From Pelagicoccus sp. SDUM812002 (GTDB taxonomy: Bacteria > Verrucomicrobiota > Verrucomicrobiia > Opitutales > Opitutaceae), in contig NZ_JARXHX010000002.1 of assembly GCF_031127835.1 (NCBI RefSeq), forward strand, positions 186,001 to 250,000: a stretch of 64,000 bases of DNA, given 5' to 3'. This document shows positions 44,943-54,228 of this stretch, in pieces. The position numbers and the translations under genes were made by a program. Within the stretch, counting starts at the first letter, position 1; every line of letters starts with the position of its first letter. The notes below the pieces were generated by a model. It ran no database searches, had not been told where the DNA came from, and worked only from the letters and a program-made list of their open reading frames with translations.

Positions 44943-45629
44943 ATGTTTGCATTTCTAATTCTTATTGTTCCGACCTTCATCTTGGCTTTCTGGGCCCAGA
45001 ACAAGGTCCGCTCTGCCTACGGGAAGTATGTTCAGGTACCGTCGCGGGGTAACATCACAGGGCGCGAAGCTGCAGCTGCAGTCATGCAAAAAGCAGGAAT
45101 TTACGACGTTGAGATCGTACAGGTGCGCGGTGAGCTTACCGACCACTACGATCCCATGAATAAGCGCCTCGCTCTCAGTGAGCACAACTACAACGGCACA
45201 AGCCTTGCAGCGCTGGGCGTGGCAGCCCACGAAGCGGGCCACGCGGTGCAACACAAGGTAGGCTATTCGATGCTTAAGGCGCGTATGGCAATGATTCCAG
45301 TGACGAATATCGCTTCCAGTTTGATGCCGTTCATCATGTTTGGCCCATTCGTGCTGGGATTGTCTGCGCTCGGCGGACTGTTTCTCAAGATCGGTGTGGG
45401 TTGCTACCTTGTTATGACGGCGTTCCATCTAATCACCTTACCGGTGGAGTTCGACGCCAGTCGTCGGGCCAAGCAGGAACTCGTCTCGCTCGGCATTTTG
45501 GGTCAGGACGAACTGACAGGCGTCAATAAAACGCTCGATGCTGCAGCCTGGACCTATGTTGCTGCGTTTGTATCTTCGCTGGGTTACTTGATCTACTTGC
45601 TCTCCATGCTAGGGGGCAATCGGGACTAG
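44943..45629 (+). CDS. Neutral zinc metallopeptidase, YugP-like
   Basis: A 228-residue membrane protein starting MFAFLILIVPTFILAFWAQN. The zinc site is ALGVAAHEAGHAVQHKVGYS (HEAGH plus a nearby His), inside the Zn_peptidase_2 family. REAAAAVMQKAGIYDVEI and DPMNKRLALSEHNYNGTSLA precede it. Three further helices lie at about 120-170, with FDASRRAKQELVSLGILG and a last helix near TYVAAFVSSLGYLIYLLSML. It probably cleaves membrane or envelope proteins. It stands alone and is followed by a terminator at 45698. Confidence 0.93.
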   Translation: MFAFLILIVPTFILAFWAQNKVRSAYGKYVQVPSRGNITGREAAAAVMQKAGIYDVEIVQVRGELTDHYDPMNKRLALSEHNYNGTSLAALGVAAHEAGHAVQHKVGYSMLKARMAMIPVTNIASSLMPFIMFGPFVLGLSALGGLFLKIGVGCYLVMTAFHLITLPVEFDASRRAKQELVSLGILGQDELTGVNKTLDAAAWTYVAAFVSSLGYLIYLLSMLGGNRD

Positions 45630-45697
45630 CCGAAGATCGTACTAATTTTTGCCGGGCGACTCAGTCGCTTGGCAGGAGGGAAGAGAAACAGAGGAGG

Positions 45698-45727
45698 GAG
45701 CCGTCTCGGAAACGAGGCGGCTCTTTT
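45698..45727 (+). terminator. Rho-independent terminator
   Basis: The stem GAGCCGTCTCG/CGAGGCGGCTC (one T-G pair), GAAA-type loop, then TTTT. It lies 68 bp behind the metallopeptidase gene, between convergent genes. Confidence 0.85.
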
Positions 45728-45745
45728 GTGTTCTGAGACAAGAAT

Positions 45746-46582
45746 TTAGCTGCGGCTTTTGGCGAGCTCTGCGGCGGCTTGGGCGGGCGAGGTTGTTGTG
45801 TCGATGACCTTGATGCCCGGTATGGCAGAATGTAGCTCCGAAAGGGCGGTGTCACGGTAAAGCGATTCCGACGTAAGCAGTCCGCCGTAGACGGCGACAA
45901 TAGGTAAGGATTCGGTTTGAGCGTAGTCGTCGAAGACAAGCTTCGCGAGTTTTGCGAGGTGTTGGGCTTCGAGACGCAGAATATCGAGCGCTTCTTGGTC
46001 GCCATGGGTGGCTAGCTCAATGACACGCGGCGCTAGGGCTGCGATGGAGGGTCGGGATTCAACAGCAAGCAGGAGTTTGGAATCTATGGCTCGTTTGCCG
46101 ATCGCGTATCCACTTCCTGGATCTTCGTAGGGGAAATTGCGGCCGCTTGCTCGAAAGCTTTCACCAGCCGAGTTTTTAGCGAAGCAGGCGGAGCCGGTTC
46201 CGGCGATGAGAACGATACCAGGCTTATCGCGAAATGCGGCGTAGTGCGCGATCTCGAGATCGTGGGTAAGGTGAAGTGTAGTGGCGGCGAATGAAGGCAG
46301 TGTGGCGAGCAGCTCGTCTCTCAGCCTATCGGCCACTTGAGGACTGGCGAGTCCGGCGATTCCGAGGCAAATCGTTGCATGTACGCCTAATGTTGCCCCA
46401 GTGTTGTTGATGGCCTCGACGATGTTTTTTGCAGCTTCAGAGAATCCATTATTGTTTGGGTTAGACCCGAGAGCGGTGCCCCTACCGAGGATGTCTCCAG
46501 TTTCGTCGATAGCGATAGCGCGAGTTTGGGTGCCGCCTCCGTCGATTCCAATAAACACGCTGGCAGGTAATTGGGCGTTCAT
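45746..46582 (-). CDS. BadF/BadG-type sugar kinase (N-acetylglucosamine kinase-like)
   Basis: A 278-residue ASKHA ATPase. The phosphate-1 motif is VFIGIDGGGTQTRAIAIDET, phosphate-2 is GIVLIAGTGSACFAKN, and the segment YEDPGSGYAIGKRAID is diagnostic of the N-acetylglucosamine kinase/BadF group. ATICLGIAGLASPQVADRL and LPIVAVYGGLLTSESLYRD are the remaining conserved parts. The most likely reaction is ATP-dependent phosphorylation of an amino sugar, as in peptidoglycan or chitin recycling. No sugar transporter is adjacent, so the substrate is inferred from the family only. Confidence 0.88.
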   Translation of the reverse strand: MNAQLPASVFIGIDGGGTQTRAIAIDETGDILGRGTALGSNPNNNGFSEAAKNIVEAINNTGATLGVHATICLGIAGLASPQVADRLRDELLATLPSFAATTLHLTHDLEIAHYAAFRDKPGIVLIAGTGSACFAKNSAGESFRASGRNFPYEDPGSGYAIGKRAIDSKLLLAVESRPSIAALAPRVIELATHGDQEALDILRLEAQHLAKLAKLVFDDYAQTESLPIVAVYGGLLTSESLYRDTALSELHSAIPGIKVIDTTTSPAQAAAELAKSRS

Positions 46583-46799
46583 AGCGTAGGATTAGCGATG
46601 ATCCTAGTGCTGGTTGTTTGCCACAGGCGATTGCTTTCTGGCTTTGTTTTCGTTAGTGTTTTTGCCCGACGCGGGCGAGGAACGCTGTAACGCGGGCAAT
46701 CCAATGGGATGCACGTGTTCTGTCCTTTTCCCGAGTATGTTTCGGTTTGGCGAGCTGTTGCTAGGCTATTCCAAGTAAACCTGAAATCCAATTCGAAGT

Positions 46800-47489
46800 A
46801 TGAGCATGAAAGTGAAAACCATTTGGTTACTTGCCTTGATCGCGTGCAGTGTTGCAGCTGGGCAAAAGACGACGGAAGCCAACGCGACCTCCCGATTCGC
46901 ATTGGGTGTGGAAGGGGGCACGACTGGACTCGGAGGCTCGGTGTGGTTCACCGCGTCAAAGCAGTTCACTTTTAACGCCGGCTATGGTTCGCTCAGTGAG
47001 GATAAGGATTATTCGACGGATGGCGTGGACTACTCGGGAAACGTGGACCTCTCAAATGGTTATGCGACGATACAGTGGCATCCTGGCGGAGGCGGTTTTC
47101 ACTTGCTGGCCGGCGTGGTGTTTACTGAAAACTCGGTAAACGTGGTCGGCCGCCCGGAGTCTGGAACGACTTATGATTTGGACGGAGTGGAATACCCCGC
47201 TTCTTTGGTCGGCACGATTGTTGGTGATGTCGAATGGGATAATTCGACAGCTCCATATATCGGTTTTGGCTTTTCGAAGAAGCCTGAAGGCAAGGGTTGG
47301 GGCGCCTACATCAATGCAGGCGTTATGGACGCGGGATCCGCTGTCGCTCGGCTGGAGGCGACGGGGCTGATAGCGGACCAACCGCAGTTCGAGTCAGATT
47401 TAAGGGCGGAGGAGCAGGATCTTAACGACGAGTTGGACGAGTTTGACCTGTATCCGGTGGTACGCCTCGGCGTGATGTACCGATTCTAG
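46800..47489 (+). CDS. Small outer-membrane beta-barrel protein, function unknown
   Basis: A 229-residue protein with a signal peptide (VKTIWLLALIACSVAAGQ); start ATG 46800, or ATG 46806 two codons on. The mature part alternates polar and hydrophobic residues in about eight strands (FALGVEGGTTGLGGSVWF, FTFNAGYGSLSEDKDY, GYATIQWHPGGGGFHLLAGV, APYIGFGFSKKPEGKGWGAY) and ends in VVRLGVMYRF with C-terminal Phe. A helical, acidic insert (DLRAEEQDLNDELDEFDLY) precedes the last strand. Proteins of this type are common in Proteobacteria and Verrucomicrobiota but have no defined role. It is divergent from the sugar-kinase gene. Confidence 0.8.
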   Translation: MSMKVKTIWLLALIACSVAAGQKTTEANATSRFALGVEGGTTGLGGSVWFTASKQFTFNAGYGSLSEDKDYSTDGVDYSGNVDLSNGYATIQWHPGGGGFHLLAGVVFTENSVNVVGRPESGTTYDLDGVEYPASLVGTIVGDVEWDNSTAPYIGFGFSKKPEGKGWGAYINAGVMDAGSAVARLEATGLIADQPQFESDLRAEEQDLNDELDEFDLYPVVRLGVMYRF

Positions 47490-47616
47490 GGATACGGGGA
47501 ATTTGGGTTCACGATTTGGGGTGTAAAGCGTGGGCGTAGTGTGGAGCTTTAGCCCGCATCCGTGGAGAATAAATCGTGCTAGGCGGTCGCGGGCTGGAGG
47601 TCTGCGTTACGGGCGG

Positions 47617-49665
47617 CTAGGTTGCGACCGGTTTTGGTTCAACCCATTTGCCGTGCTCTTTGATCAAATCGATGAGCCGGTCGTCGGCCTCGATCTGAGG
47701 GATGTTGTACTTAACGCACTGCTTCCCAACATAGAGATTGATTTTGGCGGGGGCTCCGCCGACGTATCCAAAATCTGCGTCTGCCATCTCCCCTGGACCG
47801 TTCACTATGCAACCCATAATGGCGATTTTGACGCCTTTGAGATGTCCGGTTTTTTCGCGGATGCGTTGGGTCGTGGTTTGCAGGTCGAAAAGGGTGCGGC
47901 CACAGCTGGGACAAGCGACGAACTCGGTCTTAGTGATGCGTGAGCCAGCGCCTTGCAGCACGTTGTAGGCAAGGCGAGTGGAGCGGACGAGATCTTCGTC
48001 GGACTCGATGCTGATCATGTCGCCGATACCGTCGCAGAGCAGGGATCCTGTGAGAATTGAGGCGTGCAACAGCTTGTCGAGGAAAGGAGAGGAGACAGCG
48101 GTTTTCGATTTAGCAGGCTTCGGATTGCGTATCCAGAGTGGAGATTTGTTCTCCAACTGCCTGAGGCGATCAGCGAGCTGGCGGTAGTAGCCGATGCGGT
48201 GGTTGGGCGCTGACGGCGAGATGCCGGAGTGCAGGGTTATGATCGTTCCCTCAATCGGCTCGGAGAGGATTCCATCGTCGACGCTCGGCGAGAGACCGAT
48301 GACTGGTTGGATTTTTAATTGGGAGCAGAGGTGCACGAATTGTTTGTACTCCTCGTAATCGTCATCGCCGAAATCTCTGAGCACCGCGAGATGGATCTGC
48401 TGCGGAGGAAGAGCCAAAGAGACCTCGTCGAGCGGGAGTTTTGGATCGAGCTCAACGACGATGAATTCTGCAGCCCCTTTCATAGCTTCGCAGAGTTCGG
48501 TTAGTTTCTCGAGATCTTCGATAGTCTCTGCCTTTAGCAGGAGTCCTTCTAGCTTGGAATCACCGAGGGCGGGTCGCGAGGTCTTGGCTTCGGCAGCGAT
48601 AGTCACGTATTCGGAAATTGGATGCGATATCGGCGTGATGACGGTGGGCGGCTCTTCGGTACCGAGCTTGGCGAATTTTCCGAGCTGGATTTCGGAAATT
48701 TCGCGGCGCTGGAAATGGAAGGGATCGACGCTATCGGGCTTTGTGGGTTCGCGACCGATGTCGCTCCAGCCTGTCTGCCACTGCTCCGTTATTTTTTGGG
48801 CAAGGGCTTGGGCGACGGGGATTTCGTAGACGGGGTCTTCGGTGAGGGAGACACGGATCGTATCGCCGAGGCCGTCCATGAGGAGGCTGCCGATGCCGAT
48901 GGCGGATTTGATACGGCCGTCTTCGCCGTCGCCCGCTTCGGTCACTCCGAGATGGAGCGGGTAGCGCATGTCTTCCTTGTCCATATGGCGAACGAGGAGA
49001 CGGTAGGCTTCGATCATGACCTTTGGGTTGCTCGCCTTCATGGAGAGGATCATGTCGTAGTAGCCGTGCGACTGGGCGATGCGGAGGAACTCGAGGGCGG
49101 ACTCGACCATGCCGAGGGGAGTGTCCCCGTAGCGGTTCATGATGCGATCAGAGAGTGAACCGTGGTTGGTGCCGATCCGCAGGGCACGGCCTAGCTCTTT
49201 GGCTCGCTTAACGAGCGGCGAGAAGGAATCGTAGAGCCGTTGGAGCTCGGCCTCGTATTCAGCATCTGTATACTCTAGAACTGCGAATTTCTTGTTGTCC
49301 GCGTAGTTGCCGGGATTTACGCGCACTTTTTCGACATGCTCGACAGCTTCCATGGCCGCGTTGGGAAGGAAATGGATGTCGGCGACGAGGGGGATATGTC
49401 CGAAACCGGCAGCGGTGAAGCTGGCACGTATGTCCTTGAGGGCACGAGCGGCTGCTTTGTTGGGGGCAGTGACGCGGACAATCTCGCAACCGGATTCGGC
49501 GAGGGCGATGGATTGCTTGACGGTGGCTTCGACATCTTGGGTAAGCGTCGTCGTCATCGACTGGATACGGATCGGGTTATCCCCACCGACTCCAACGGAG
49601 CCGACTTGGACTTCACGACTGATGCGACGCTCGGTAGCGAAACGTGAGACGCAGTATGAACTCAT
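47617..49665 (-). CDS. ispG: 4-hydroxy-3-methylbut-2-enyl-diphosphate synthase, long type
   Basis: A 682-residue IspG (GcpE). The TIM barrel is at the N-terminus (IRIQSMTTTLTQDVEATVKQ, EIVRVTAPNKAAARALKDI, LVADIHFLPNAAMEAVEHV, KVRVNPGNYADNK). A central insert domain of about 250 residues (roughly 330-590) is typical of the three-domain form in Chlamydiae, Bacteroidetes and plants. The Fe-S domain holds Cys in FVACPSCGRTLFDLQTTT and IAIMGCIVNGPGEMADADFG. It makes HMBPP in the MEP isoprenoid route. It overlaps rseP by four bases (ATGA) and ends the operon. Confidence 0.96.
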   Translation of the reverse strand: MSSYCVSRFATERRISREVQVGSVGVGGDNPIRIQSMTTTLTQDVEATVKQSIALAESGCEIVRVTAPNKAAARALKDIRASFTAAGFGHIPLVADIHFLPNAAMEAVEHVEKVRVNPGNYADNKKFAVLEYTDAEYEAELQRLYDSFSPLVKRAKELGRALRIGTNHGSLSDRIMNRYGDTPLGMVESALEFLRIAQSHGYYDMILSMKASNPKVMIEAYRLLVRHMDKEDMRYPLHLGVTEAGDGEDGRIKSAIGIGSLLMDGLGDTIRVSLTEDPVYEIPVAQALAQKITEQWQTGWSDIGREPTKPDSVDPFHFQRREISEIQLGKFAKLGTEEPPTVITPISHPISEYVTIAAEAKTSRPALGDSKLEGLLLKAETIEDLEKLTELCEAMKGAAEFIVVELDPKLPLDEVSLALPPQQIHLAVLRDFGDDDYEEYKQFVHLCSQLKIQPVIGLSPSVDDGILSEPIEGTIITLHSGISPSAPNHRIGYYRQLADRLRQLENKSPLWIRNPKPAKSKTAVSSPFLDKLLHASILTGSLLCDGIGDMISIESDEDLVRSTRLAYNVLQGAGSRITKTEFVACPSCGRTLFDLQTTTQRIREKTGHLKGVKIAIMGCIVNGPGEMADADFGYVGGAPAKINLYVGKQCVKYNIPQIEADDRLIDLIKEHGKWVEPKPVAT

Positions 49666-51143
49666 TCTTCGGTGGAGGAAGGGGTGTCGGCGTTTGCGTT
49701 CTCAGGATTTCCGAATACAGGCGTAACTGCCTTGGCTCTCGTCTCGGCACTTTCGGAAGCGTCTGAGATCCAACGGCTCACGTCGAAGAAGGTGACGTAC
49801 ATCATCATGCCGAAGAGCAGTATCATGAAGCTGCCTTGCAGCGAAGCGATGACGTTCGGGTTGATCGGTTTGCGACGAAGTTTGTTGATGGTAGCGAAGG
49901 CGATATGGCCACCGTCGAGGACGGGGATCGGCATCATGTTGAAGAAGGCGAGGCTAACGTTGATGAAGATGACGATCCACAGTGTGTTGAGCATATCGTA
50001 CTGGGCTGCGCTCTTGATGACGCGGATGATGCCGACGGGGCCGCTCATGTGCGAGATGCCGATGTCTGAGTTTTTGTGAAGCAGGGCCCGGAGGTTGGTG
50101 TACGTGGTGATAGCGACTTCCTTGAGCTGCTCGGTAGGCGTTTGGTAGAGGAGGCTTCGGTTTGTATCGAAAGCGGCGATACCCGTAAGGACAGCTTTGC
50201 GCCCATCGGTGGAAACGATGACCTCCTCGGGTGTGATCTGAGCGGTTTTGACCGTACCCTCATGTTCGAAAGTGATCGAGACGGGTTGCACGCCCTTGTC
50301 TTTCAGGTAGTCGGTGTAGAAAGCGATGCTGCGAACGGGTTGCCCGTCGAGCTCGAGCAGTGTGTCGCCGGGGGCAATGCCAGCTTTTTCGATAGGCGAG
50401 TCGGGGAAGACCGCACCGACTTTTACAGTGAAACCGGGACGAAGTCCGACTTGGCGGAGTTTCATGCCCTCTGAAATGATCGGCTGTACTTGAAGGGTTA
50501 CCTGTTCTCCATCGCGCTCGACTATGAATTCGATTTCGCGTGAGCCTTGAGTCGTGGTACCGGTGCTCAGGGCGATGCCTTGGTGTATGTCGTCCCAGTT
50601 TTTAACGGGAGATCCATCGATATAGCGAATCAAGTCGCCGACTTGCATGCCAGCGGCTTTGGCGGGGGCGGTAACTTCCTGGCCGGCGGCGTTTAATAGC
50701 GTGTCGCTGAGATAGCCAACTTCCACGGATGCTCGGTCTTCGGAGGTAGGGCGTCCGGTGAAGAAGAGTATGGTAGCGAGGAGGAAGGCGAAGATGATAT
50801 TGAAGACGGCTCCGGCGACGGCGACGATGACCTTGTCGCGATATCCGATGGGAGGCATGGCGCCGGCGTCGATGGAAGAGTCACCTTCGATACCTCGCAT
50901 ATCGGCGAGTTGGGGAAGGGCGACGTAGCCACCGAGCGGGAGCCAAGAGAGCCGATACTCGACTCCGCCGCGCGTCCAAGAGAAGATTTTAGGACCAAAG
51001 CCGATAGAGAAGCGTTCGATGTGGAGACCGCGCCATTTGGCGGCGAGAAAGTGGCCGAGCTCGTGGACGAAGATGGAACCGCCAAAGAAGAGGGCAACTA
51101 TGAGGAGGCCCCAGCCATGGTTGAGGAGATCGGGAAAATTCAT
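49662..51143 (-). CDS. rseP: Site-2 intramembrane zinc protease RseP
   Basis: A 493-residue protease. Helix 1 carries the zinc motif in FGGSIFVHELGHFLAAKWRG and is followed by FGPKIFSWTRGGVEYRLSWL. Two PDZ-like regions follow (VTAPAKAAGMQVGDLIRYID and AGIAPGDTLLELDGQPV). The C-terminal helices contain SLAFFNMMPIPVLDGGHIAF with the third ligand Asp. It cuts membrane-bound anti-sigma factors and remnant signal peptides in the inner membrane. It lies between dxr and ispG, the usual place beside envelope and isoprenoid genes. The acidic C-terminal tail of about 35 residues is longer than in E. coli. Confidence 0.95.
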   Translation of the reverse strand: MNFPDLLNHGWGLLIVALFFGGSIFVHELGHFLAAKWRGLHIERFSIGFGPKIFSWTRGGVEYRLSWLPLGGYVALPQLADMRGIEGDSSIDAGAMPPIGYRDKVIVAVAGAVFNIIFAFLLATILFFTGRPTSEDRASVEVGYLSDTLLNAAGQEVTAPAKAAGMQVGDLIRYIDGSPVKNWDDIHQGIALSTGTTTQGSREIEFIVERDGEQVTLQVQPIISEGMKLRQVGLRPGFTVKVGAVFPDSPIEKAGIAPGDTLLELDGQPVRSIAFYTDYLKDKGVQPVSITFEHEGTVKTAQITPEEVIVSTDGRKAVLTGIAAFDTNRSLLYQTPTEQLKEVAITTYTNLRALLHKNSDIGISHMSGPVGIIRVIKSAAQYDMLNTLWIVIFINVSLAFFNMMPIPVLDGGHIAFATINKLRRKPINPNVIASLQGSFMILLFGMMMYVTFFDVSRWISDASESAETRAKAVTPVFGNPENANADTPSSTEE

Positions 51144-51227
51144 TTTGTTCTATTTGGGTCCCGAGTGACGGTTTCCCGGTTACGGTTGTTTTCGAAGGGT
51201 TGGTCGGAAGTCTCGCAACTTCCGCTA

Positions 51228-52430
51228 CTAAGTTGACGTTTTCTGAACGAAGTCTGCGGCGTGACGGCGGGCCATCTGGTCGTAGTGAAGGACTTCTTCG
51301 AGTGAGCTTGGTTCGGTATTATCGATGGAATTGAGGGTTTTCTCAATGATCGTCGAAATTTCGACAAACCTTATCTTACCTGAGACAAACGCATCGACGG
51401 CCACTTCGTTTGCAGCGTTGAAAATTCCGTTGGCGATGCCGCAGGCTTCCATGGCGAGGCGGGCGAGACCGAGGCAGGGGTAGCGTTGGAGGTCGGGCGC
51501 GTGAAAGTCGAGCTTCATGGCTTGGCTGAAATCGAGCGGTGCGACTACGCTCTCACCGCGATTCGGATAGAGCAGGCAATGCTGGATGGCGAAGGTCATA
51601 TCCGGCGGACAGAGCTGGGCGAGCACGGAGCCATCGACGTATTGGACCATGGAGTGCACAATGCTTTGTGGATGGATAACCGCTTGCACTTGATCGGCTT
51701 GCATGCCGAAGAGCCAGCGTGCTTCAATCATTTCCAAGCCTTTGTTGGCCATGGTGGCAGCGTCGATAGTGACCTTCGGGCCCATGTCCCAATTTGGGTG
51801 CTGCAGGGCTTGTTCCAGGGTGACGTTGGCAAGTTGCTCGAGGGGAAGGTCTCGGAAACTGCCACCGGAAGCGGTCAGGATGAGTTTGTCGACGTGCCGT
51901 TTATTAGGTGTGGGATGCTTGGTATTGGGTGCTTGTTTGCCCGTTGGATTCGGATCGAGGCACTGGAAGATGGCATTGTGCTCGGAGTCGACGGGTAGGA
52001 TCAGGGAACCGGATTCTCGAGCGGCTTCCATGATGAATTTGCCGGCGAGGACGAGGATCTCCTTGGAGGCGATGGCAAGGGTCTTGCCCGCTTCGATAGC
52101 TCGCAAGGCGGGCAATAGACCGTGGGTGCCGACTACGGCGACGAGAGTGGTGTCAGCTTCGGGAAGAGCGGCGAGCTGTTCGAGCCCTTCGAGCCCGCAG
52201 TGGAGCTGGGTGGTAATGGGGAAGGCGGTGCCTGCTTTGGCAGCTGCGTAGGCGGTTTCGTCGAAGATGCCGACGTGGGGAACGCCGAACTCGTAGGCGA
52301 TCTGGGCGAGCTTTTCGATGTTCTGGTTGGCGGCGATTCCGACGAGATTGAGTCTATCGCGATGCTTGCGAATGACTTTGAGGGTGCTCTCGCCGATGGA
52401 TCCGGTGGCTCCGAGGAGGACGATGTTCAT
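51228..52430 (-). CDS. dxr: 1-deoxy-D-xylulose 5-phosphate reductoisomerase
   Basis: A 400-residue Dxr, standard length. The NADPH-binding motif is at the start (MNIVLLGATGSIGESTLKVI), followed by LAIASKEILVLAGKFIMEAA, ILPVDSEHNAIFQCLDPN with the metal-binding Asp/Glu, LTASGGSFRDLPLEQL, and PNWDMGPKVTIDAATMANKG. It converts DXP into MEP, the first committed step of the isoprenoid route. A short insertion around residues 165-180 (GKQAPNTKHPTPNKRHVDK) lies in front of the catalytic loop; its DNA resembles intergenic repeat sequence. The gene is 26 bp downstream of cdsA. Confidence 0.96.
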   Translation of the reverse strand: MNIVLLGATGSIGESTLKVIRKHRDRLNLVGIAANQNIEKLAQIAYEFGVPHVGIFDETAYAAAKAGTAFPITTQLHCGLEGLEQLAALPEADTTLVAVVGTHGLLPALRAIEAGKTLAIASKEILVLAGKFIMEAARESGSLILPVDSEHNAIFQCLDPNPTGKQAPNTKHPTPNKRHVDKLILTASGGSFRDLPLEQLANVTLEQALQHPNWDMGPKVTIDAATMANKGLEMIEARWLFGMQADQVQAVIHPQSIVHSMVQYVDGSVLAQLCPPDMTFAIQHCLLYPNRGESVVAPLDFSQAMKLDFHAPDLQRYPCLGLARLAMEACGIANGIFNAANEVAVDAFVSGKIRFVEISTIIEKTLNSIDNTEPSSLEEVLHYDQMARRHAADFVQKTST

Positions 52431-52455
52431 GGTTTCAAGCTGTAGACTGTAGTGT

Positions 52456-53289
52456 CTAAAGGAGCAGGCCGAAGAGGAGGAATGCGGTAGGGGAAGTGAG
52501 GATGAGAGAGTCGGAAAGGTCGAAGGCGCCGCCGATACCTGGGATGAAGCGGCCGGAGTCCTTTTCTTTGGCAGCTCGCTTCATCATGCTTTCCACGAGA
52601 TCTGAGACGATGGAGAGAGCCCCGATGGGCAAAGCGATTAGAGCGGCCCAGTAGGGGAGGAAGAAGTCGGGGAAGAGCTCGCTGCCGAAGTGCGCGAACG
52701 CGAAGCCGATGCCCACTGAGGTCAGGCAGCCGCCGATAGCCCCCTCCCATGTTTTGCCGGGGCTCGTGTTTGGAGACATCTTATGGCGTCCGAAGGCTTT
52801 GCCGAAAACGAGGGCACCGACGTCGCAGAACTTGGCGGTGGCGATGAGCCACAGGATGAGCATGAGGCCTTCGTTCATATCTGGCGTGATCGTGAGCATG
52901 CGGGCCATGAAGGTGAGCATGAAGGGGATATAGATGAGCCCGACGAGGGTAGAGCCTAGGGTTTCGATACGCTGCTCGACCTCGCGGTGAACGAGGATGC
53001 GGAGGCAAATGGCGACGATGGTGACGGCGATGATGCTGGCTTGCAGCCCCGGCACGGGGTGGTCGAAGGCCTTTTCTATGTAGAAAGGACCTAGAATCAT
53101 GAAGGTGCCGAGGGAGGAGCCAAGCGATTTGAAAGGCCGGCGGCCCATCTTCTCCATGAGGCCATAGAGTTCCCATTGGGTGCCGAAGCTAATCATGGCG
53201 ATGAGCCAGACGGCGGCCTCGGGAGTGTAGCTGACGGATCCAATGATAATGGACCAAAGGAGGACGGTACTGAAAATACGTTTTGCCAC
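52456..53289 (-). CDS. cdsA: Phosphatidate cytidylyltransferase
   Basis: A 277-residue membrane enzyme with about eight helices. The CDP-diacylglycerol synthase signature is in the last third: SPNTSPGKTWEGAIGGCL, then IVSDLVESMMKRAAKEKDSG and FIPGIGGAFDLSDSLILTSP, with the usual conserved Asp and Lys residues. It makes CDP-diacylglycerol from CTP and phosphatidate, supplying phospholipid synthesis. It lies 4 bp after uppS and 25 bp before dxr, the common uppS-cdsA-dxr order. Confidence 0.95.
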   Translation of the reverse strand: MAKRIFSTVLLWSIIIGSVSYTPEAAVWLIAMISFGTQWELYGLMEKMGRRPFKSLGSSLGTFMILGPFYIEKAFDHPVPGLQASIIAVTIVAICLRILVHREVEQRIETLGSTLVGLIYIPFMLTFMARMLTITPDMNEGLMLILWLIATAKFCDVGALVFGKAFGRHKMSPNTSPGKTWEGAIGGCLTSVGIGFAFAHFGSELFPDFFLPYWAALIALPIGALSIVSDLVESMMKRAAKEKDSGRFIPGIGGAFDLSDSLILTSPTAFLLFGLLL

Positions 53290-53293
53290 TTTG

Positions 53294-54076
53294 TTAGGCG
53301 GAGGGCTGGAGGGGATTTGACTGTGCGGTGCTCGAATGCGTTGCGAGCTGTTCGCCGGTCTTGCCGTAGCGTCGTTCGCGGTTGCGGTAGCAAGAGAGTG
53401 CTTTCTCGAGCTGTTCTTTGTCGAAGTCCGGCCAGAGCGTTTCCGTAAAGTAAAACTCAGCGTAGGCGGACTGCATGAGGAGAAAATTGCTAATTCGAGT
53501 CTCGCCGGATGTACGAATAATAAGGTCCGGATCGGGCAGTTCCGCGGTGTCGAGGTGTTTCGAGAAGTCTCCCCAATCGGTTGTATCTGGGGAGATTTCT
53601 CCGCGGGCCACGGCTTGGGCGAATGCCTTGGCAGCGTCGAGGACCTCGTTGCGAGAGGAATAATTCAAGGCTAGAGTCAGGTGCCAGTCGTCGAATTCCT
53701 TAGTGGCTTCGATGGCTTTCTCGAGGGCTTTGCGGGCGCTGGTGGGTAGCTCGTCGATGCGGCCGATGGCGTGAAGACGGACGCGGCGTTTGACGAGTGT
53801 CTTGGTCTCGCGGGCGAGGAAGAGCTCCAAGAGCTCCATCAGGGCCCGAACCTCCAAGTTGGGGCGATTCCAATTTTCAGCAGAGAAAGCGTAGAGGGTG
53901 AGGTACCGGATTCCTAGATCTTGGCACGCGTCGATGATGGTGCGGGTCGCTTTGGCGCCTTCCTTGTGTCCGCGGGGGCGCGAGTGTCCGCGTTGCTTAG
54001 CCCATCGGCCATTGCCATCCATGATGATGCCAATGTGTTGTGGGTCTGGTTTTTGTACTGTGGATTCGCCGATCAT
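53294..54076 (-). CDS. uppS: Undecaprenyl diphosphate synthase
   Basis: A 260-residue cis-prenyltransferase. Conserved regions are HIGIIMDGNGRWAKQRGHSR with the catalytic Asp, RYLTLYAFSAENWNRPNLEV, LTLALNYSSRNEVLDAAKAF, DPDLIIRTSGETRISNFLLM and YAEFYFTETLWPDFD. It builds the C55 carrier lipid for peptidoglycan and O-antigen. It is the first gene of the uppS-cdsA-dxr-rseP-ispG operon, joining isoprenoid supply with its main envelope use. A hairpin at 54146-54179 lies upstream of it. Confidence 0.96.
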   Translation of the reverse strand: MIGESTVQKPDPQHIGIIMDGNGRWAKQRGHSRPRGHKEGAKATRTIIDACQDLGIRYLTLYAFSAENWNRPNLEVRALMELLELFLARETKTLVKRRVRLHAIGRIDELPTSARKALEKAIEATKEFDDWHLTLALNYSSRNEVLDAAKAFAQAVARGEISPDTTDWGDFSKHLDTAELPDPDLIIRTSGETRISNFLLMQSAYAEFYFTETLWPDFDKEQLEKALSCYRNRERRYGKTGEQLATHSSTAQSNPLQPSA

Positions 54077-54145
54077 TCCTTAGCTGTTGGGAAGAATAGC
54101 GGCGAGGATCGAATGGGCCTTGTGCTTTGGCAAGGCGTTATTGGC

Positions 54146-54179
54146 TAGGGTTTCCCTCGGTTTCTCGAGGGAAACTCTA
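54146..54179. terminator. 14-bp hairpin upstream of uppS
   Basis: TAGGGTTTCCCTCG pairs with CGAGGGAAACTCTA (one mismatch or wobble) with a 6-base loop. No T-run is seen. It may end the transcript of the degraded gene at 54229-55002 or form part of the uppS leader. Confidence 0.5.
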
Positions 54180-54228
54180 GTCGCGCTCGAAGGTATCTCC
54201 GCGAAAGCTGCGCTGACTTAAGCGTGTG

